DNA of 64,000 bases from Paenibacillus andongensis (GCF_025369935.1 NZ_CP104467.1:1557001-1621000), one strand, 5' to 3'; numbered from the stretch's first letter, positions 43,734 through 52,169 are shown. Numbers and translations: made by a program. The notes: a model not told the origin generated them from the sequence alone.

Positions 43734-44585
43734 TTAGCTAACCGATTTGAAGCAGAGTTGAGCTAAATGGGCAAAAATAGGTATGTTTTTTGAAGAAAGG
43801 TTCAGTCGATAACTAAATTCGTCTAGGTATTTTTGTAAATGCTTGGGTCCGAGGCCATGGAAGGTGTTATTTATCCATTTACTAGCTTGTTTAGCGAATA
43901 CGAGCAATGGGCGAAGTCGTGAAAGGGTATAAAAACCTGTGACAACCTCAATATTTTGGGTATCGGATTCAATGTGCTGTTGATGGAAGGCTTTTGTTTC
44001 AAAACGAGGAATATGTCTTTCTTTTGGATTCGCAAGAAGAACGTGCTTTATTTTGAGGTAGGTAGACTCATTCCATTCATTTACTGAAGAGCCAATGAGA
44101 AGAAGGTGCTCTTGCGGATGTTTGTGAACAGAAGGATTATAAGGTCGTCCATAGATAGCCGAATTAATACAAACTGAGCCCGAAAGCGGAGTTTGATTAT
44201 CGGAACTATGAATCATAGAGCGGATTTTATGTAAGATTAGCCAGGCCGTTTTATAAGTAACATTAATAAGTTTAGAAAGTTCGGTTGCGGTTGTACCTTT
44301 ATTGGAACGAGAGAATAGAAAAAGAGCCAGCATCCATTTACTTAGTTCAGTTCGGCTTCCTTCCATAACTGTCCCGGAAATAAGAGACGTTTGATGTCGA
44401 CAGTGGCAGCATTCGTAAAGCGGAAGACGCCGAGTAGTTGTCACATAAGCATGTCTGTGTTTACAACGCGGGCAACTAAAACCATCAGGCCACTTAGTAT
44501 GGAAAATATACTCGATGCAAGCACTATCAGTTGAAAAATGATTTTGAAATTGATCAAGAGACATACTTGCAAAATTCATATGCAC
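43734..44585 (-). CDS. IS1595-family transposase-like protein, probably inactive
   Basis: A 283-residue protein with the IS1595/ISXO2 layout: zinc ribbon CPRCKHRHAY and YECCHCRHQTSL (residues about 38-67), the helix-turn-helix-like SKLINVTYKTAWLILHKIRSM near 105, and the closing NNTFHGLGPKHLQKYLDEFSYR. The first catalytic aspartate normally sits in a V-E-V-D-E-T-Y-I-G-G-like stretch; here the text is VCINSAIYGRP, so Asp appears replaced by Asn. No terminal inverted repeats could be found, and both flanks are simple repeats. It may be a decayed or domesticated transposase. Confidence 0.75.
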   Translation of the reverse strand: MHMNFASMSLDQFQNHFSTDSACIEYIFHTKWPDGFSCPRCKHRHAYVTTTRRLPLYECCHCRHQTSLISGTVMEGSRTELSKWMLALFLFSRSNKGTTATELSKLINVTYKTAWLILHKIRSMIHSSDNQTPLSGSVCINSAIYGRPYNPSVHKHPQEHLLLIGSSVNEWNESTYLKIKHVLLANPKERHIPRFETKAFHQQHIESDTQNIEVVTGFYTLSRLRPLLVFAKQASKWINNTFHGLGPKHLQKYLDEFSYRLNLSSKNIPIFAHLAQLCFKSVS

Positions 44586-44816
44586 CTCTCCATTACACCG
44601 ATATGAGAATATACGTTCTTATTAGTATTATACCAAACATACGATCCTATATCAATGGAATGTGGAAAATATTTCTTTGAAGATCGAGGTTATTTTCTGA
44701 TTTCTGAGTGATTGGGATAGTGTCCATAGAAGTGCAGAAAAGTAGGGTTGGATGCAAAGTGAGGTGACGTGAGAGCGAAGATACTAATAAGATGAGGTTC
44801 ATGTCGCAGACAGGGA
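44586..44816. other. Intergenic sequence upstream of the transposase
   Basis: AT-rich DNA with no coding signal; apart from the likely ribosome site of the transposase I see nothing in it. Confidence 0.5.
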
Positions 44817-45019
44817 GGACAGAACAGAACAGAACAGAACAGAACAAATCAGAGAAGAGCAGAGCAGAACAGAGCAGAACAGAGCAGAACAGAACAAATC
44901 AGAGAAGAGCAGAGCAGAGCAGAGCAGAACAGAGAAGATCAGATCAGACCAGAGTAGATCAGAACCAAACAGAACCGACAAGATCAGATCAGAGCAGATC
45001 TGAGGAGATCAGATCAGAA
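44817..45019. repeat. Pentanucleotide array based on AGAAC/AGAGC/AGATC
   Basis: About 40 five-base units with G, A or T at the variable site. A 29-bp block beginning ACAGAACAAATCAGAGAAG occurs twice, 50 bp apart (44839 and 44889), showing higher-order duplication. Confidence 0.9.
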
Positions 45020-45022
45020 CAA

Positions 45023-45096
45023 AACAGAACAAACAGAACAAACAGAACAAACAGAACAAACAGAACAAACAGAACAAACAGAACAAACAGAACAGA
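45023..45096. repeat. Nonanucleotide array, about seven to eight copies of AACAGAACA
   Basis: A perfect 9-bp period follows the pentanucleotide array directly. Confidence 0.92.
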
Positions 45097-45713
45097 TCAG
45101 GACAACAAGACACTTTTTGTCGACGGAAGGATGAGTGAGAAAACTTGGGTGTTGCGGAGACGATGGGGGCAGACGTGAGAAGATACGGAAAGTATGCGAT
45201 GCAAGTGGGAAGATGCTATTATGATGTTTTGCATTGTTAGAAGATACGAAATGGATGAGACGCATGTGAAAAGATGCTTAGATGATGGGTAGCAGCAAGA
45301 ATAAGAAGATAAGAGGGTTGAGACACAAATGAGAGGAAGTTGAGACCGATGTGACGCTGGAGTGAGATGATACGAATAAGACGTACATGAGAAGCAGCTG
45401 AGATTATGGGTCGCAGAAGAGAAGACGCGGAGACGATATGATCCAGATTTGAGAGGATACTAAATGATGGGGATAACTTAAAAGGAGGGAAGCGGGTTAG
45501 GTGGATGGGGTTTCAGATAAAATAATGTGTAGACGATACGGGATACGCATGGACGAGGCACAAATGGAATGGGGACGGAGAATAGATAGGTTAACAAAGG
45601 AACTGAACGTATGAGTGTTGATAGGACTTGCTGTAGGGAACGCGCCTTCTTTTTCACTCCATGTCCGCATAAGGTAGTACTAATTGATTTAAGTGGCTGG
45701 GGGAGGGAATGGG
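45097..45713. other. Purine-rich non-coding stretch before yunB
   Basis: The plus strand is dominated by A and G, with recurring words such as GAAGATACG, GAGATGATACG and GAGACGATA. No frame carries a credible protein. The yunB ribosome site lies at its end. Nothing else is visible. Confidence 0.5.
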
Positions 45714-46511
45714 ATGCTGCTAAGGAGACGCTGGAGAAGCAGACCTACAGGGAAAACAAACCGCAAAAAGGTGCTGTTGATCGGTCTTCTCATCTTTGTC
45801 TTATTTACCGTGCAGTTTTTTATTTTCGTAGAACGCAATCTTAGACCTCCGCTGATGAATTTGGCAAAGGTACGTATCAAGCAGATAGCGACACAAGCGA
45901 TTAATAGTGCTATAGCGGATCATGTGGCTGGAAGTACGAGTGCGGAGCAATTAATTGATTGGAAAATGGATAAAAATGGTAAAATAACAGGCTTCATGCT
46001 TAATTATAATGAACATATGCGTATAACTGCGGATACGATTAAAACTGTGCAAGGTGAACTGAAAGATTTGCAAAGTATTTCTGAGCATATTCCGGTTGGG
46101 CAAGCGATGAATAGTGCGATTCTTTCTTCATTTGGCCCTGATATTCCAATTCGGCTGCTACCAGTTGGGACTGTAAAGGTTGATTTGAATACACGTTCTC
46201 AAAATGCGGGAATCAATATGGTTATGTTTGAAGTATATGTTCGTATTATTGCTGAAGTATCGGTGATTATTCCCTTTGATTCTGATACTGAAATTGTGGA
46301 AACAGAAATTCCTATTTCATATTCTCTCGTGGTTGGGGATGTCCCTACCTATTATTATGATAATAAAGGAAAGCCTGTGGGGAGTAATAAGGATGCGAGT
46401 CCACCAAGTTTATCGCTGCCTAGCATACCGAATGGCGGAACTACAATAACACCAAAGACAGAAGGAGTTTCAACGCAAGAAAGCAAGACAAAAAAAGAAC
46501 CGCCCCAATAA
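45714..46511 (+). CDS. yunB: Sporulation protein YunB
   Basis: A 265-residue membrane-anchored sporulation protein. A basic N-terminus leads into one transmembrane helix (VLLIGLLIFVLFTVQFFIFV, about residues 20-40). The family text follows: ERNLRPPLMNLAKVRIKQIA, DLQSISEHIPVGQAMNSAI and IRLLPVGTVKVDLNTRSQNAG. ATG 45714 is chosen because GGGAGGG lies 7-8 bases upstream; the longer frame starts with GTG at 45693. In Bacillus yunB is next to yunA (lytH), as here, in convergent order. It is made in the mother cell and needed for proper spore formation. Confidence 0.92.
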   Translation: MLLRRRWRSRPTGKTNRKKVLLIGLLIFVLFTVQFFIFVERNLRPPLMNLAKVRIKQIATQAINSAIADHVAGSTSAEQLIDWKMDKNGKITGFMLNYNEHMRITADTIKTVQGELKDLQSISEHIPVGQAMNSAILSSFGPDIPIRLLPVGTVKVDLNTRSQNAGINMVMFEVYVRIIAEVSVIIPFDSDTEIVETEIPISYSLVVGDVPTYYYDNKGKPVGSNKDASPPSLSLPSIPNGGTTITPKTEGVSTQESKTKKEPPQ

Positions 46512-46527
46512 TGGAGCGGTTTTATTT
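46498..46527. terminator. Bidirectional terminator between yunB and lytH
   Basis: AACCGCCCC-AATAAT-GGAGCGGTT with A-rich and T-rich flanks serves both convergent genes. Confidence 0.8.
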
Positions 46528-47571
46528 TTTCTTTTTCATCCGGTCTTCTCGTTCCCATTTGCGAAGGGAGGGGTAAGGATCAAAGCTCCATTCGGTAAGC
46601 CCGTTATCACGATAAAGTCCAAAATGAAGATGAGGCGGAAATTTACCTGATGTTCCTTGCTTACCATAACCGGAACTACCCACCCAGCCGATGGTTTGTC
46701 CAGGCCTTACAATATCGTTTTCTTTGATTCCTTTTTGATAACCAGAGAGATGGGCGTAGTAGTGGTAAATATTGTTCACATCTCGAATACCAATCCGCCA
46801 GCCTCCGTAGGGATTCCAGCCTTTAATCTCCACAATGCCATAGCAAGTGCTTCGTACAGGAACACCATAACCCGCAAATAAATCTGTTCCTTCATGGGAA
46901 CGATGCCCGCCCCATCCGCGACTGTCTCCCCATGTGCTGCGGTAGGAGTAGTCTGCGTTCACCGGCAATGGAAAAGCATGCTCAGAAACATCGAGGGTAC
47001 CTAGTGTGGCATAGATTGTAGCGAATTGTTTGATACGTTCAACACTGCGCGAGTTTTGATAATAATTCCATAAGTTAATTTGTAAATTTTCTTCTTGGTT
47101 GCCATTATTGCTCATGAGTGTGGCCATAGCTGCCAATACGTCTAAATCGTTGTTTCGATCTGCGATGCCGTCACCTGAACCATCTCGTCCGTAACCATGA
47201 AAGAAGGAGATGCTTTTTGGATTCGTATCTTGCTGGTCTGGATTTAATGAGCCCACCCAATCTGCTTCAGGGAAGTAGATGCTGGTAATTCCTTGATGCA
47301 CGGGTCTTTTTTTCGCGATATTCATCGTTCTTTCGTACTGATCAACTGCGGCAAGGTAAGCCCATGGAATGCCCGACAAGATGCTTGTTTTTTCAAATAG
47401 CTCTTTCCTCTCAGCATTCAAGTTCGGGTTAACCTTAGACGGAGCTGTGGTAAAAATTTGGTCAGATACAGCGGCATGGGATTCAGCATTGCCTGAGAGA
47501 GTCCCGAATTCGGTTGCTGATAGGAGGAGGCTAAGAACAAGAACCCGCGACCAATACGGTCTGCTTTTCAT
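46522..47571 (-). CDS. lytH: M23-family peptidase LytH (YunA), sporulation L-Ala-D-Glu endopeptidase
   Basis: A 349-residue exported peptidase. An N-terminal signal (SRVLVLSLLLSATEFG) precedes a helical domain of about 170 residues; the M23 lasso domain is C-terminal, with zinc ligands in SHEGTDLF near residue 225 and HLHFGLY near 315, plus HYYAHL. In B. subtilis LytH trims spore cortex stem peptides to single L-alanine. ATG 47571 follows AAGGAAGG by 9 bases; the first ATG of the frame abuts the ribosome site. The last residues are very basic (DRMKKKK). Confidence 0.9.
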   Translation of the reverse strand: MKSRPYWSRVLVLSLLLSATEFGTLSGNAESHAAVSDQIFTTAPSKVNPNLNAERKELFEKTSILSGIPWAYLAAVDQYERTMNIAKKRPVHQGITSIYFPEADWVGSLNPDQQDTNPKSISFFHGYGRDGSGDGIADRNNDLDVLAAMATLMSNNGNQEENLQINLWNYYQNSRSVERIKQFATIYATLGTLDVSEHAFPLPVNADYSYRSTWGDSRGWGGHRSHEGTDLFAGYGVPVRSTCYGIVEIKGWNPYGGWRIGIRDVNNIYHYYAHLSGYQKGIKENDIVRPGQTIGWVGSSGYGKQGTSGKFPPHLHFGLYRDNGLTEWSFDPYPSLRKWEREDRMKKKK

Positions 47572-47686
47572 CTCTATCATCCTTCCTTAAATGTTAGTTC
47601 TTAGGATGTACTCTTCTGCGAATGTTTATCCCTGCATCTTTCGTTGTTATCCGATTTTTGCTATGATGCTGTAAGAGGTGAGGATC

Positions 47687-48175
47687 GTGAGTTTTAATCA
47701 TAGGGATGAGCATGTAGACGATAGTATGCTGTTAATTCAGGCTAACTTGGATGATATGAACCCGGAGTGGGTTTCTTATATAATGGATAAGCTTTTTGAA
47801 GTAGGTGCGAACGATGTATTTGTAGTTCCGATTATTATGAAGAAAGGCAGACCAGGGATTATGCTGAACGTGCTGGTTGAAGGTGGGCGGCTCCCTGTTG
47901 TAGAGGAAGTTATTTTTAGCGAGACAACGACACTTGGCATCCGCTATATGCATGCTTCCTGTCATAGATTGGCTAGAGAATTCGAGCAAGTGCTAACAAG
48001 ATGGGGACTTTTAACGGTAAAAGTCGGCTATCACCAAGGGAAATTGGTACAATATGCACCAGAGTTTAAAGAATGCGAACAAATTGCTAAGGAGCATCAA
48101 GTACCTTTGAAGCAGGTATACGAGGAAGTTAGGATGCAGTTTATACAACAAAAACAAAAAAACGTCTCTTCCTGA
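47687..48175 (+). CDS. larC2: LarC2: C-terminal half of nickel-insertion protein LarC, as a separate gene
   Basis: A 162-residue protein equal to the C-terminal domain of LarC, which inserts nickel into the pincer nucleotide cofactor using CTP. It starts just where LarC2 starts in single-chain LarC: LLIQANLDDMNPEWVSYIMD near residue 13, then VPIIMKKGRPGIMLNVL and SETTTLGIRY. The GTG at 47687 follows AGAGGTGAGG. It is transcribed toward larC1, which is on the other strand, and the two share a terminator. In other bacteria the halves are one gene or are joined by a frameshift; no such joining is possible here. Confidence 0.9.
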   Translation: MSFNHRDEHVDDSMLLIQANLDDMNPEWVSYIMDKLFEVGANDVFVVPIIMKKGRPGIMLNVLVEGGRLPVVEEVIFSETTTLGIRYMHASCHRLAREFEQVLTRWGLLTVKVGYHQGKLVQYAPEFKECEQIAKEHQVPLKQVYEEVRMQFIQQKQKNVSS

Positions 48176-48197
48176 TTTGAAGGAAGAGGCGTTTTTG
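48155..48197. terminator. Shared terminator between larC2 and larC1
   Basis: AAAAACGTCTCTTCC pairs with GGAAGAGGCGTTTTT around TGATTTGAA. A and T runs at the two ends make it work on both strands. Confidence 0.88.
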
Positions 48198-48226
48198 GCA
48201 ATTTTATTATCGGCCTCTTTGGAGGC

Positions 48227-49087
48227 TCATGTATGGTGAGGGTGTGTATGTGAATGTTCATGTTGGTGATGATGGTGATCATCGTGTGTATGTCCATGAC
48301 CATGACCGTGCTCGTGTGCAAGGTGTTCGTGGCTTACTTGCCATTTTCCAATATAAGGATCAACTTTACCGACTACAACGCGAAGCACATTAGGTTGATT
48401 AGGTAAATCTCTTGTACCTGCCCCGTAACCGATAGTGTCAACGATCATAGGAGGAAAGCTTTTGGAGAACTCGTCCACGATTCCGGAAATAATACCGGCA
48501 CCAGTTGGCGTAGTCATCTCTAGGTTATAGCTGGTTGAAGCAATGGGTAACCCTCGCATCATTTCCAGTGTTGCCGGAGCCGGTACGGGATATATACCAT
48601 GATCGATATGTATCGTTCCTGAACCTAGTGGTACTGGAGAGGCAAAGATGCGCTCAATTTGCAGAGAGTCAATAGCTAAGGCCACACCAACGATATCGAC
48701 AATGGAGTCTATGGCTCCGACTTCGTGGAAGTGTACTTTTTCAACGGGAATGCCGTGGATTTTGGCTTCAGCAATACCGATCTTTTCGAAGATAGCTAAG
48801 CTGAGAGCTGTTACACGCTCATTGAATCCTGCTTGTTGAATGACTTGTACGATTTCTGAATAATGACGATGGTGCTTTGGTGGATGCTGTGGATCTAGAA
48901 TGACATCTAGCTTCATGGCGGAAATACCGCGCTTAACGACACGCTTCCATTCCAACATGTACGGCTCTAGCTTGATTTTGGTAAGCTCATCTTCTATGTA
49001 AGCTCGATCTGCTCCCGCATCTACTAAAGCTCCAAGGGTCATATCGCCACTGATTCCGGAGAAGCAGTCTAAATATAAAATGCGCAT
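48227..49087 (-). CDS. larC1: LarC1: N-terminal half of nickel-insertion protein LarC
   Basis: A 286-residue protein equal to the N-terminal domain of LarC: LYLDCFSGISGDMTLGALVDAG at the start, VHFHEVGAIDSIVDIVG near 118, and MTTPTGAGIISGIVDEF, YGAGTRDLPNQPNVLRVVVG toward the end. After about residue 240 comes a tail with some 20 histidines (HEHGHGHGHTHDDHHHHQHE), a natural nickel store or delivery site. The chain stops before the LarC2 domain, which is encoded convergently at 47687. It is the third gene of the larE-larB-larC1 operon, 9 bp after larB. Confidence 0.93.
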   Translation of the reverse strand: MRILYLDCFSGISGDMTLGALVDAGADRAYIEDELTKIKLEPYMLEWKRVVKRGISAMKLDVILDPQHPPKHHRHYSEIVQVIQQAGFNERVTALSLAIFEKIGIAEAKIHGIPVEKVHFHEVGAIDSIVDIVGVALAIDSLQIERIFASPVPLGSGTIHIDHGIYPVPAPATLEMMRGLPIASTSYNLEMTTPTGAGIISGIVDEFSKSFPPMIVDTIGYGAGTRDLPNQPNVLRVVVGKVDPYIGKWQVSHEHLAHEHGHGHGHTHDDHHHHQHEHSHTHPHHT

Positions 49088-49096
49088 TGTAGGATC

Positions 49097-49873
49097 TCAC
49101 GCTCGTTTCGACATATTTTTGTTTATGAGTCCTGCATAGTAGCCAGCTCCGAAGCCGTTGTCGATGTTCACTACGGAGATTCCTGGTGAGCAGCTATTTA
49201 GCATCGACAACAGGGGGGCGATACCTGCAAGGTTCGCGCCATAACCGATGCTTGTAGGCACAGCCACGATCGGTTTGGCTACTAGTCCGCCGACGACGCT
49301 GGCGAGCGCGCCTTCCATGCCGGCAACGACTACAATCGCGTTTGCACCGCGAATGAGCTCCAGCCGACGGAAGAGCCGGTGAATGCCAGCGACACCCACG
49401 TCGAATATACGTTCAACGTGGCTGCCCAGGCATTCTGCCGTAAGGGCCGCCTCCTCCGCCACGGGGAGGTCGGAGGTGCCTGCGCACACGACGGCGATAT
49501 AGCCGTCGTGGACTTTAAGCATGGGCCGCTTGAACCAGGTCAGCGACCTCGCTGTTTCGTGGTAGGTGACACCTTCCACGGCAGCGGTAACATGGGCGGC
49601 TTTGGCCGCGTCTACGCGCGTAGCGAGCACGCGGTCGGTGTGCTCCATCAGCCGCCGGAAAATCGCCTCGATCTGCTCGGCGGTTTTGCCTTCCCCGAAA
49701 ATGACCTCGGGGAAGCCCGTACGCTTCTCGCGATCGATGTCGAGCTGAGCAAATCCAAGATCAAGGTTAGCCGGGCCTGCGGCGCTGCCTTCCTTGATGA
49801 TTTGCTTTTTGGCTTCTTCTACGTCCAGATCGCCCGCCTGGACGAGCTTTAAGATTTTCTCTAGGTCCATCAT
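49097..49873 (-). CDS. larB: Nickel pincer cofactor synthase LarB
   Basis: A 258-residue PurE-like carboxylase/hydrolase that carboxylates nicotinic acid adenine dinucleotide at C5 in pincer-cofactor synthesis. The C-terminal domain has the LarB text VVCAGTSDLPVAEEAALTAE near 130, VVVAGMEGALASVVGGLV near 182 and TSIGYGANLAGIAPLLSMLN near 212. Its ATG overlaps the larE stop (ATGA). The region is much more GC-rich than the flanking genes (compare 49100-49860 with larC1). It works with LarE and LarC. Confidence 0.94.
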   Translation of the reverse strand: MMDLEKILKLVQAGDLDVEEAKKQIIKEGSAAGPANLDLGFAQLDIDREKRTGFPEVIFGEGKTAEQIEAIFRRLMEHTDRVLATRVDAAKAAHVTAAVEGVTYHETARSLTWFKRPMLKVHDGYIAVVCAGTSDLPVAEEAALTAECLGSHVERIFDVGVAGIHRLFRRLELIRGANAIVVVAGMEGALASVVGGLVAKPIVAVPTSIGYGANLAGIAPLLSMLNSCSPGISVVNIDNGFGAGYYAGLINKNMSKRA

Positions 49874-50718
49874 AAGGATGCTTCTTTCACCTTGTCTTTC
49901 GTCTCTTTGGACAGGACTTCGTTCATGCTGCCTGTGCGGTAACCTTGTAAATCGAGCGTCACGTAGGTGAAGCCGAGCTTGCTGAACTTTTCATAAATCG
50001 CATCACGGTGTTCAACGACTTTATGAATCTCATCCGGCATAACTTCGATCCGGGCAATTTTTTCATGGTGACGTACGCGCACCTGATACAATCCAAGCTG
50101 GGACAAGAAGTATTCGCCTTCGTCCAGTTGGTCGATTTTCCACTTCTCAATTTGTGTCCCGTAAGGGATGCGAGAGGACAAGCAAGCAAAAGACGGTTTA
50201 TTCCAAGTACGTAGTCCGAGCTCTTTGGAAAGCTGTCTGATCTCGTCTTTGGTCATGCCGGACTCCTGCAAAGTACTACGGACGCCTTGCTCGTTCTTGG
50301 CTTGTAGACCCGGTCTATAATCACCGAGATCGTCCATGTTCGAACCATCCAGAATATAGGGGTAACCTAAGTCTTTGGCTAGTTGCTGCAAATGTGAATA
50401 AAGTCCCGTTTTGCAATGGTAACAGCGATCTGGATTGTTCGCGACGAAATTCGCGTTCTCCAGTTCCTTGACCTCTGTTTTGTACAGGGGGACACCGATT
50501 TGTTCTGCTAGTTCAACAGCGGCATCGAATTCCCTAGAAGGGAACGTTTCAGATGCTGCAGTGACGGCTAAAACTTGATCTCCGAGCTCCTGCTGCGCGC
50601 GTTTGAGGACGAATGTACTGTCAACCCCTCCGGAGAAGGCGATTAATACTCGGCCCATACCTCTTAAAATTTCTCCGAGCTTGCGGTCTTTCTCTCGTGT
50701 TACTTCTTGTATGCTCAT
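49870..50718 (-). CDS. larE: ATP-dependent sacrificial sulfur transferase LarE
   Basis: A 282-residue PP-loop enzyme that adenylates and thiolates the pincer-cofactor precursor. The PP-loop SGGVDS is at residues 29-34. The single candidate sacrificial cysteine is C179 in SFACLSSRIPYG, the position of Cys176 in the Lactobacillus protein, with CYHC near 99. The three-cysteine iron-sulfur variant is not evident. It is the first gene of the minus-strand lar operon; GGGAGGGAAGAA precedes the ATG. The enzyme usually served, lactate racemase LarA, is not in the window. Confidence 0.94.
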   Translation of the reverse strand: MSIQEVTREKDRKLGEILRGMGRVLIAFSGGVDSTFVLKRAQQELGDQVLAVTAASETFPSREFDAAVELAEQIGVPLYKTEVKELENANFVANNPDRCYHCKTGLYSHLQQLAKDLGYPYILDGSNMDDLGDYRPGLQAKNEQGVRSTLQESGMTKDEIRQLSKELGLRTWNKPSFACLSSRIPYGTQIEKWKIDQLDEGEYFLSQLGLYQVRVRHHEKIARIEVMPDEIHKVVEHRDAIYEKFSKLGFTYVTLDLQGYRTGSMNEVLSKETKDKVKEASL

Positions 50719-50808
50719 GTTTCTTCCCTCCCATACAGCCTTTACGTGATAAGGTTAAGCTGTTTTGGCCATCTTGATAAGTGTATCACAACTGACTGGC
50801 AAAGTGGA

Positions 50809-50836
50809 TTGTTTTGTCAGTCATTCATGTTATAAT
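50809..50836 (+). promoter_or_regulatory. Promoter of lipA
   Basis: TTGTTT, 16 bases and TATAAT lie about 40-65 bp before the lipA ATG. Confidence 0.6.
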
Positions 50837-50873
50837 AACAAGAACGAGAAACCAATTAAAGGCGGGAAATATA

Positions 50874-51749
50874 ATGCCTACAAAGCCATTAGAGAGAAAA
50901 CCAGACTGGTTAAAAATCAATCTCAAGACAGATGAGAATTTCAAAGAAATAAAGTCAATGATGCGTTCCAAGACGCTGCATACGGTTTGTGAAGAAGCTA
51001 AATGTCCGAACATTCATGAATGTTGGGCCAATCGTACAGCCACTTTTATGATTTTGGGCGATATTTGTACCCGAGCCTGCCGTTTCTGTGCGGTCAAAAC
51101 TGGGCTGCCTACCGAGCTGGATCTTGAAGAGCCAGAACGTGTAGCGGATGCCGCTTTACAAATGGGACTGCGTCACTGTGTCGTCACTTCCGTAGCGCGC
51201 GATGATTTAGCAGATGGCGGCGCGATGATATTCGCTGAAACGATCAAAGCGATTCGCCGCAAATTGCCAATGTGCACAGTCGAAGTGCTGATCCCCGATT
51301 TCTTGGGGCGGGAAGAGTCACTGGCCACGGTTCTTGAGGCTAAGCCTGATATCTTGAACCATAATATGGAGACTGTTGAACGCATGTCAGACCGCGTCCG
51401 CTCGAAGGCGAAATATCGCCGTTCTCTTGAACTTCTGGAGCGTTCGAAGCGCATTGCTCCGAACATCCCAACCAAATCCAGCGTCATGATTGGCGTGGGC
51501 GAGGAGTGGGACGAGCTGCTGCAAACGATGGAGGATTTACGCGCAGTTGGTTGCGACATTATGACGATTGGGCAGTACCTGCAGCCGTCTACAACGCATT
51601 TGGCTGTAGCCAAGTATTATACGCCTGAGCAGTTTGCCATGCTCAAAGAAGAGGGCATGAAACGTGGCTTTAAGCACGTAGAGTCGGGGCCATTGGTACG
51701 CAGCTCGTACCATGCCCATGAACAAGTTCAAGCCGCATCGAACGTTTAA
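50874..51749 (+). CDS. lipA: Lipoyl synthase
   Basis: A 291-residue radical-SAM enzyme that adds two sulfurs to octanoyl chains on lipoyl domains. The auxiliary cluster motif [12 protein letters not shown] has cysteines at 39, 44 and 50; the radical-SAM CTRACRFC has cysteines at 65, 69 and 72; the C-terminal [10 protein letters not shown] contains the RSSY motif whose serine binds the auxiliary cluster. ATG 50874 follows AAAGGCGGG by 7 bases; the longer frame starts inside the promoter. In Bacillus lipA (yutB) lies near yutD and lytH, as here. Confidence 0.96.
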   Translation: MPTKPLERKPDWLKINLKTDENFKEIKSMMRSKTLHTVCEEAKCPNIHECWANRTATFMILGDICTRACRFCAVKTGLPTELDLEEPERVADAALQMGLRHCVVTSVARDDLADGGAMIFAETIKAIRRKLPMCTVEVLIPDFLGREESLATVLEAKPDILNHNMETVERMSDRVRSKAKYRRSLELLERSKRIAPNIPTKSSVMIGVGEEWDELLQTMEDLRAVGCDIMTIGQYLQPSTTHLAVAKYYTPEQFAMLKEEGMKRGFKHVESGPLVRSSYHAHEQVQAASNV

Positions 51750-51789
51750 ATGAACGAACGGATCATAGAAAGGAGAGCTTCCTACCATC

Positions 51790-52107
51790 ATGATTCATAT
51801 TGCAAATAAAACATATGAGCTCGTTACAGACCATAAGAATGGCTGGAATTTTGAAGTTTTTAAGGAACGCTTTAGCGAAGTGTTGGAGCGATACGATTAT
51901 ATTGTCGGTGATTGGGGTTACAGCCAGCTAAGGCTGAGAGGTTTTTTTAAAGAAATCCATCCTAAAGCGACCAAGGAAACATCAATCGCTGCTCTTCAAG
52001 ATTACTTGAATGAGTACTGCAACTTCGGCTGCGCGTATTTCATTATCGAAAAAGTGAATGGCGCCAAGCAGCAAGTGCCTTCTGAAGTGATTACAACCAC
52101 TCTTTAA
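51790..52107 (+). CDS. yutD: YutD-family protein
   Basis: A 105-residue protein with the DUF1027/YutD signature: NGWNFEVFKERFSEVLERYD, IVGDWGYSQLRLRGFF and EYCNFGCAYFIIEK. No catalytic residues are known for the family. AAAGGAGAG precedes the ATG; it follows lipA by 40 bp, keeping the order found in Bacillus. The likely role is unknown housekeeping. Confidence 0.92.
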   Translation: MIHIANKTYELVTDHKNGWNFEVFKERFSEVLERYDYIVGDWGYSQLRLRGFFKEIHPKATKETSIAALQDYLNEYCNFGCAYFIIEKVNGAKQQVPSEVITTTL

Positions 52108-52118
52108 TGCAGTTAAAC

Positions 52119-52164
52119 CAAAAGACGCCTCTCATTCTTAAGCGGAGTGAGGGGCGTCTTTTTA
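52119..52164. terminator. Terminator between yutD and nadK
   Basis: AAAGACGCCTCTCAT pairs with GTGAGGGGCGTCTTT, with a T run on the plus side and A on the other. It can serve both convergent genes. Confidence 0.88.
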
Positions 52165-52169
52165 TTTGT

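Noticed and set aside
44792-45265. Frames giving Arg/Thr/Glu-rich or Ser/Cys-rich proteins over the pentamer and nonamer arrays
   Set aside because: They are read-outs of simple repeats, present on both strands, with no coding signals.
45611-45844. A 77-residue frame overlapping the start of yunB
   Set aside because: Out of frame with yunB, no family features, and its second half is yunB DNA.
49379-49852. A 157-residue plus-strand frame inside larB
   Set aside because: Antisense shadow caused by the high GC content of larB.
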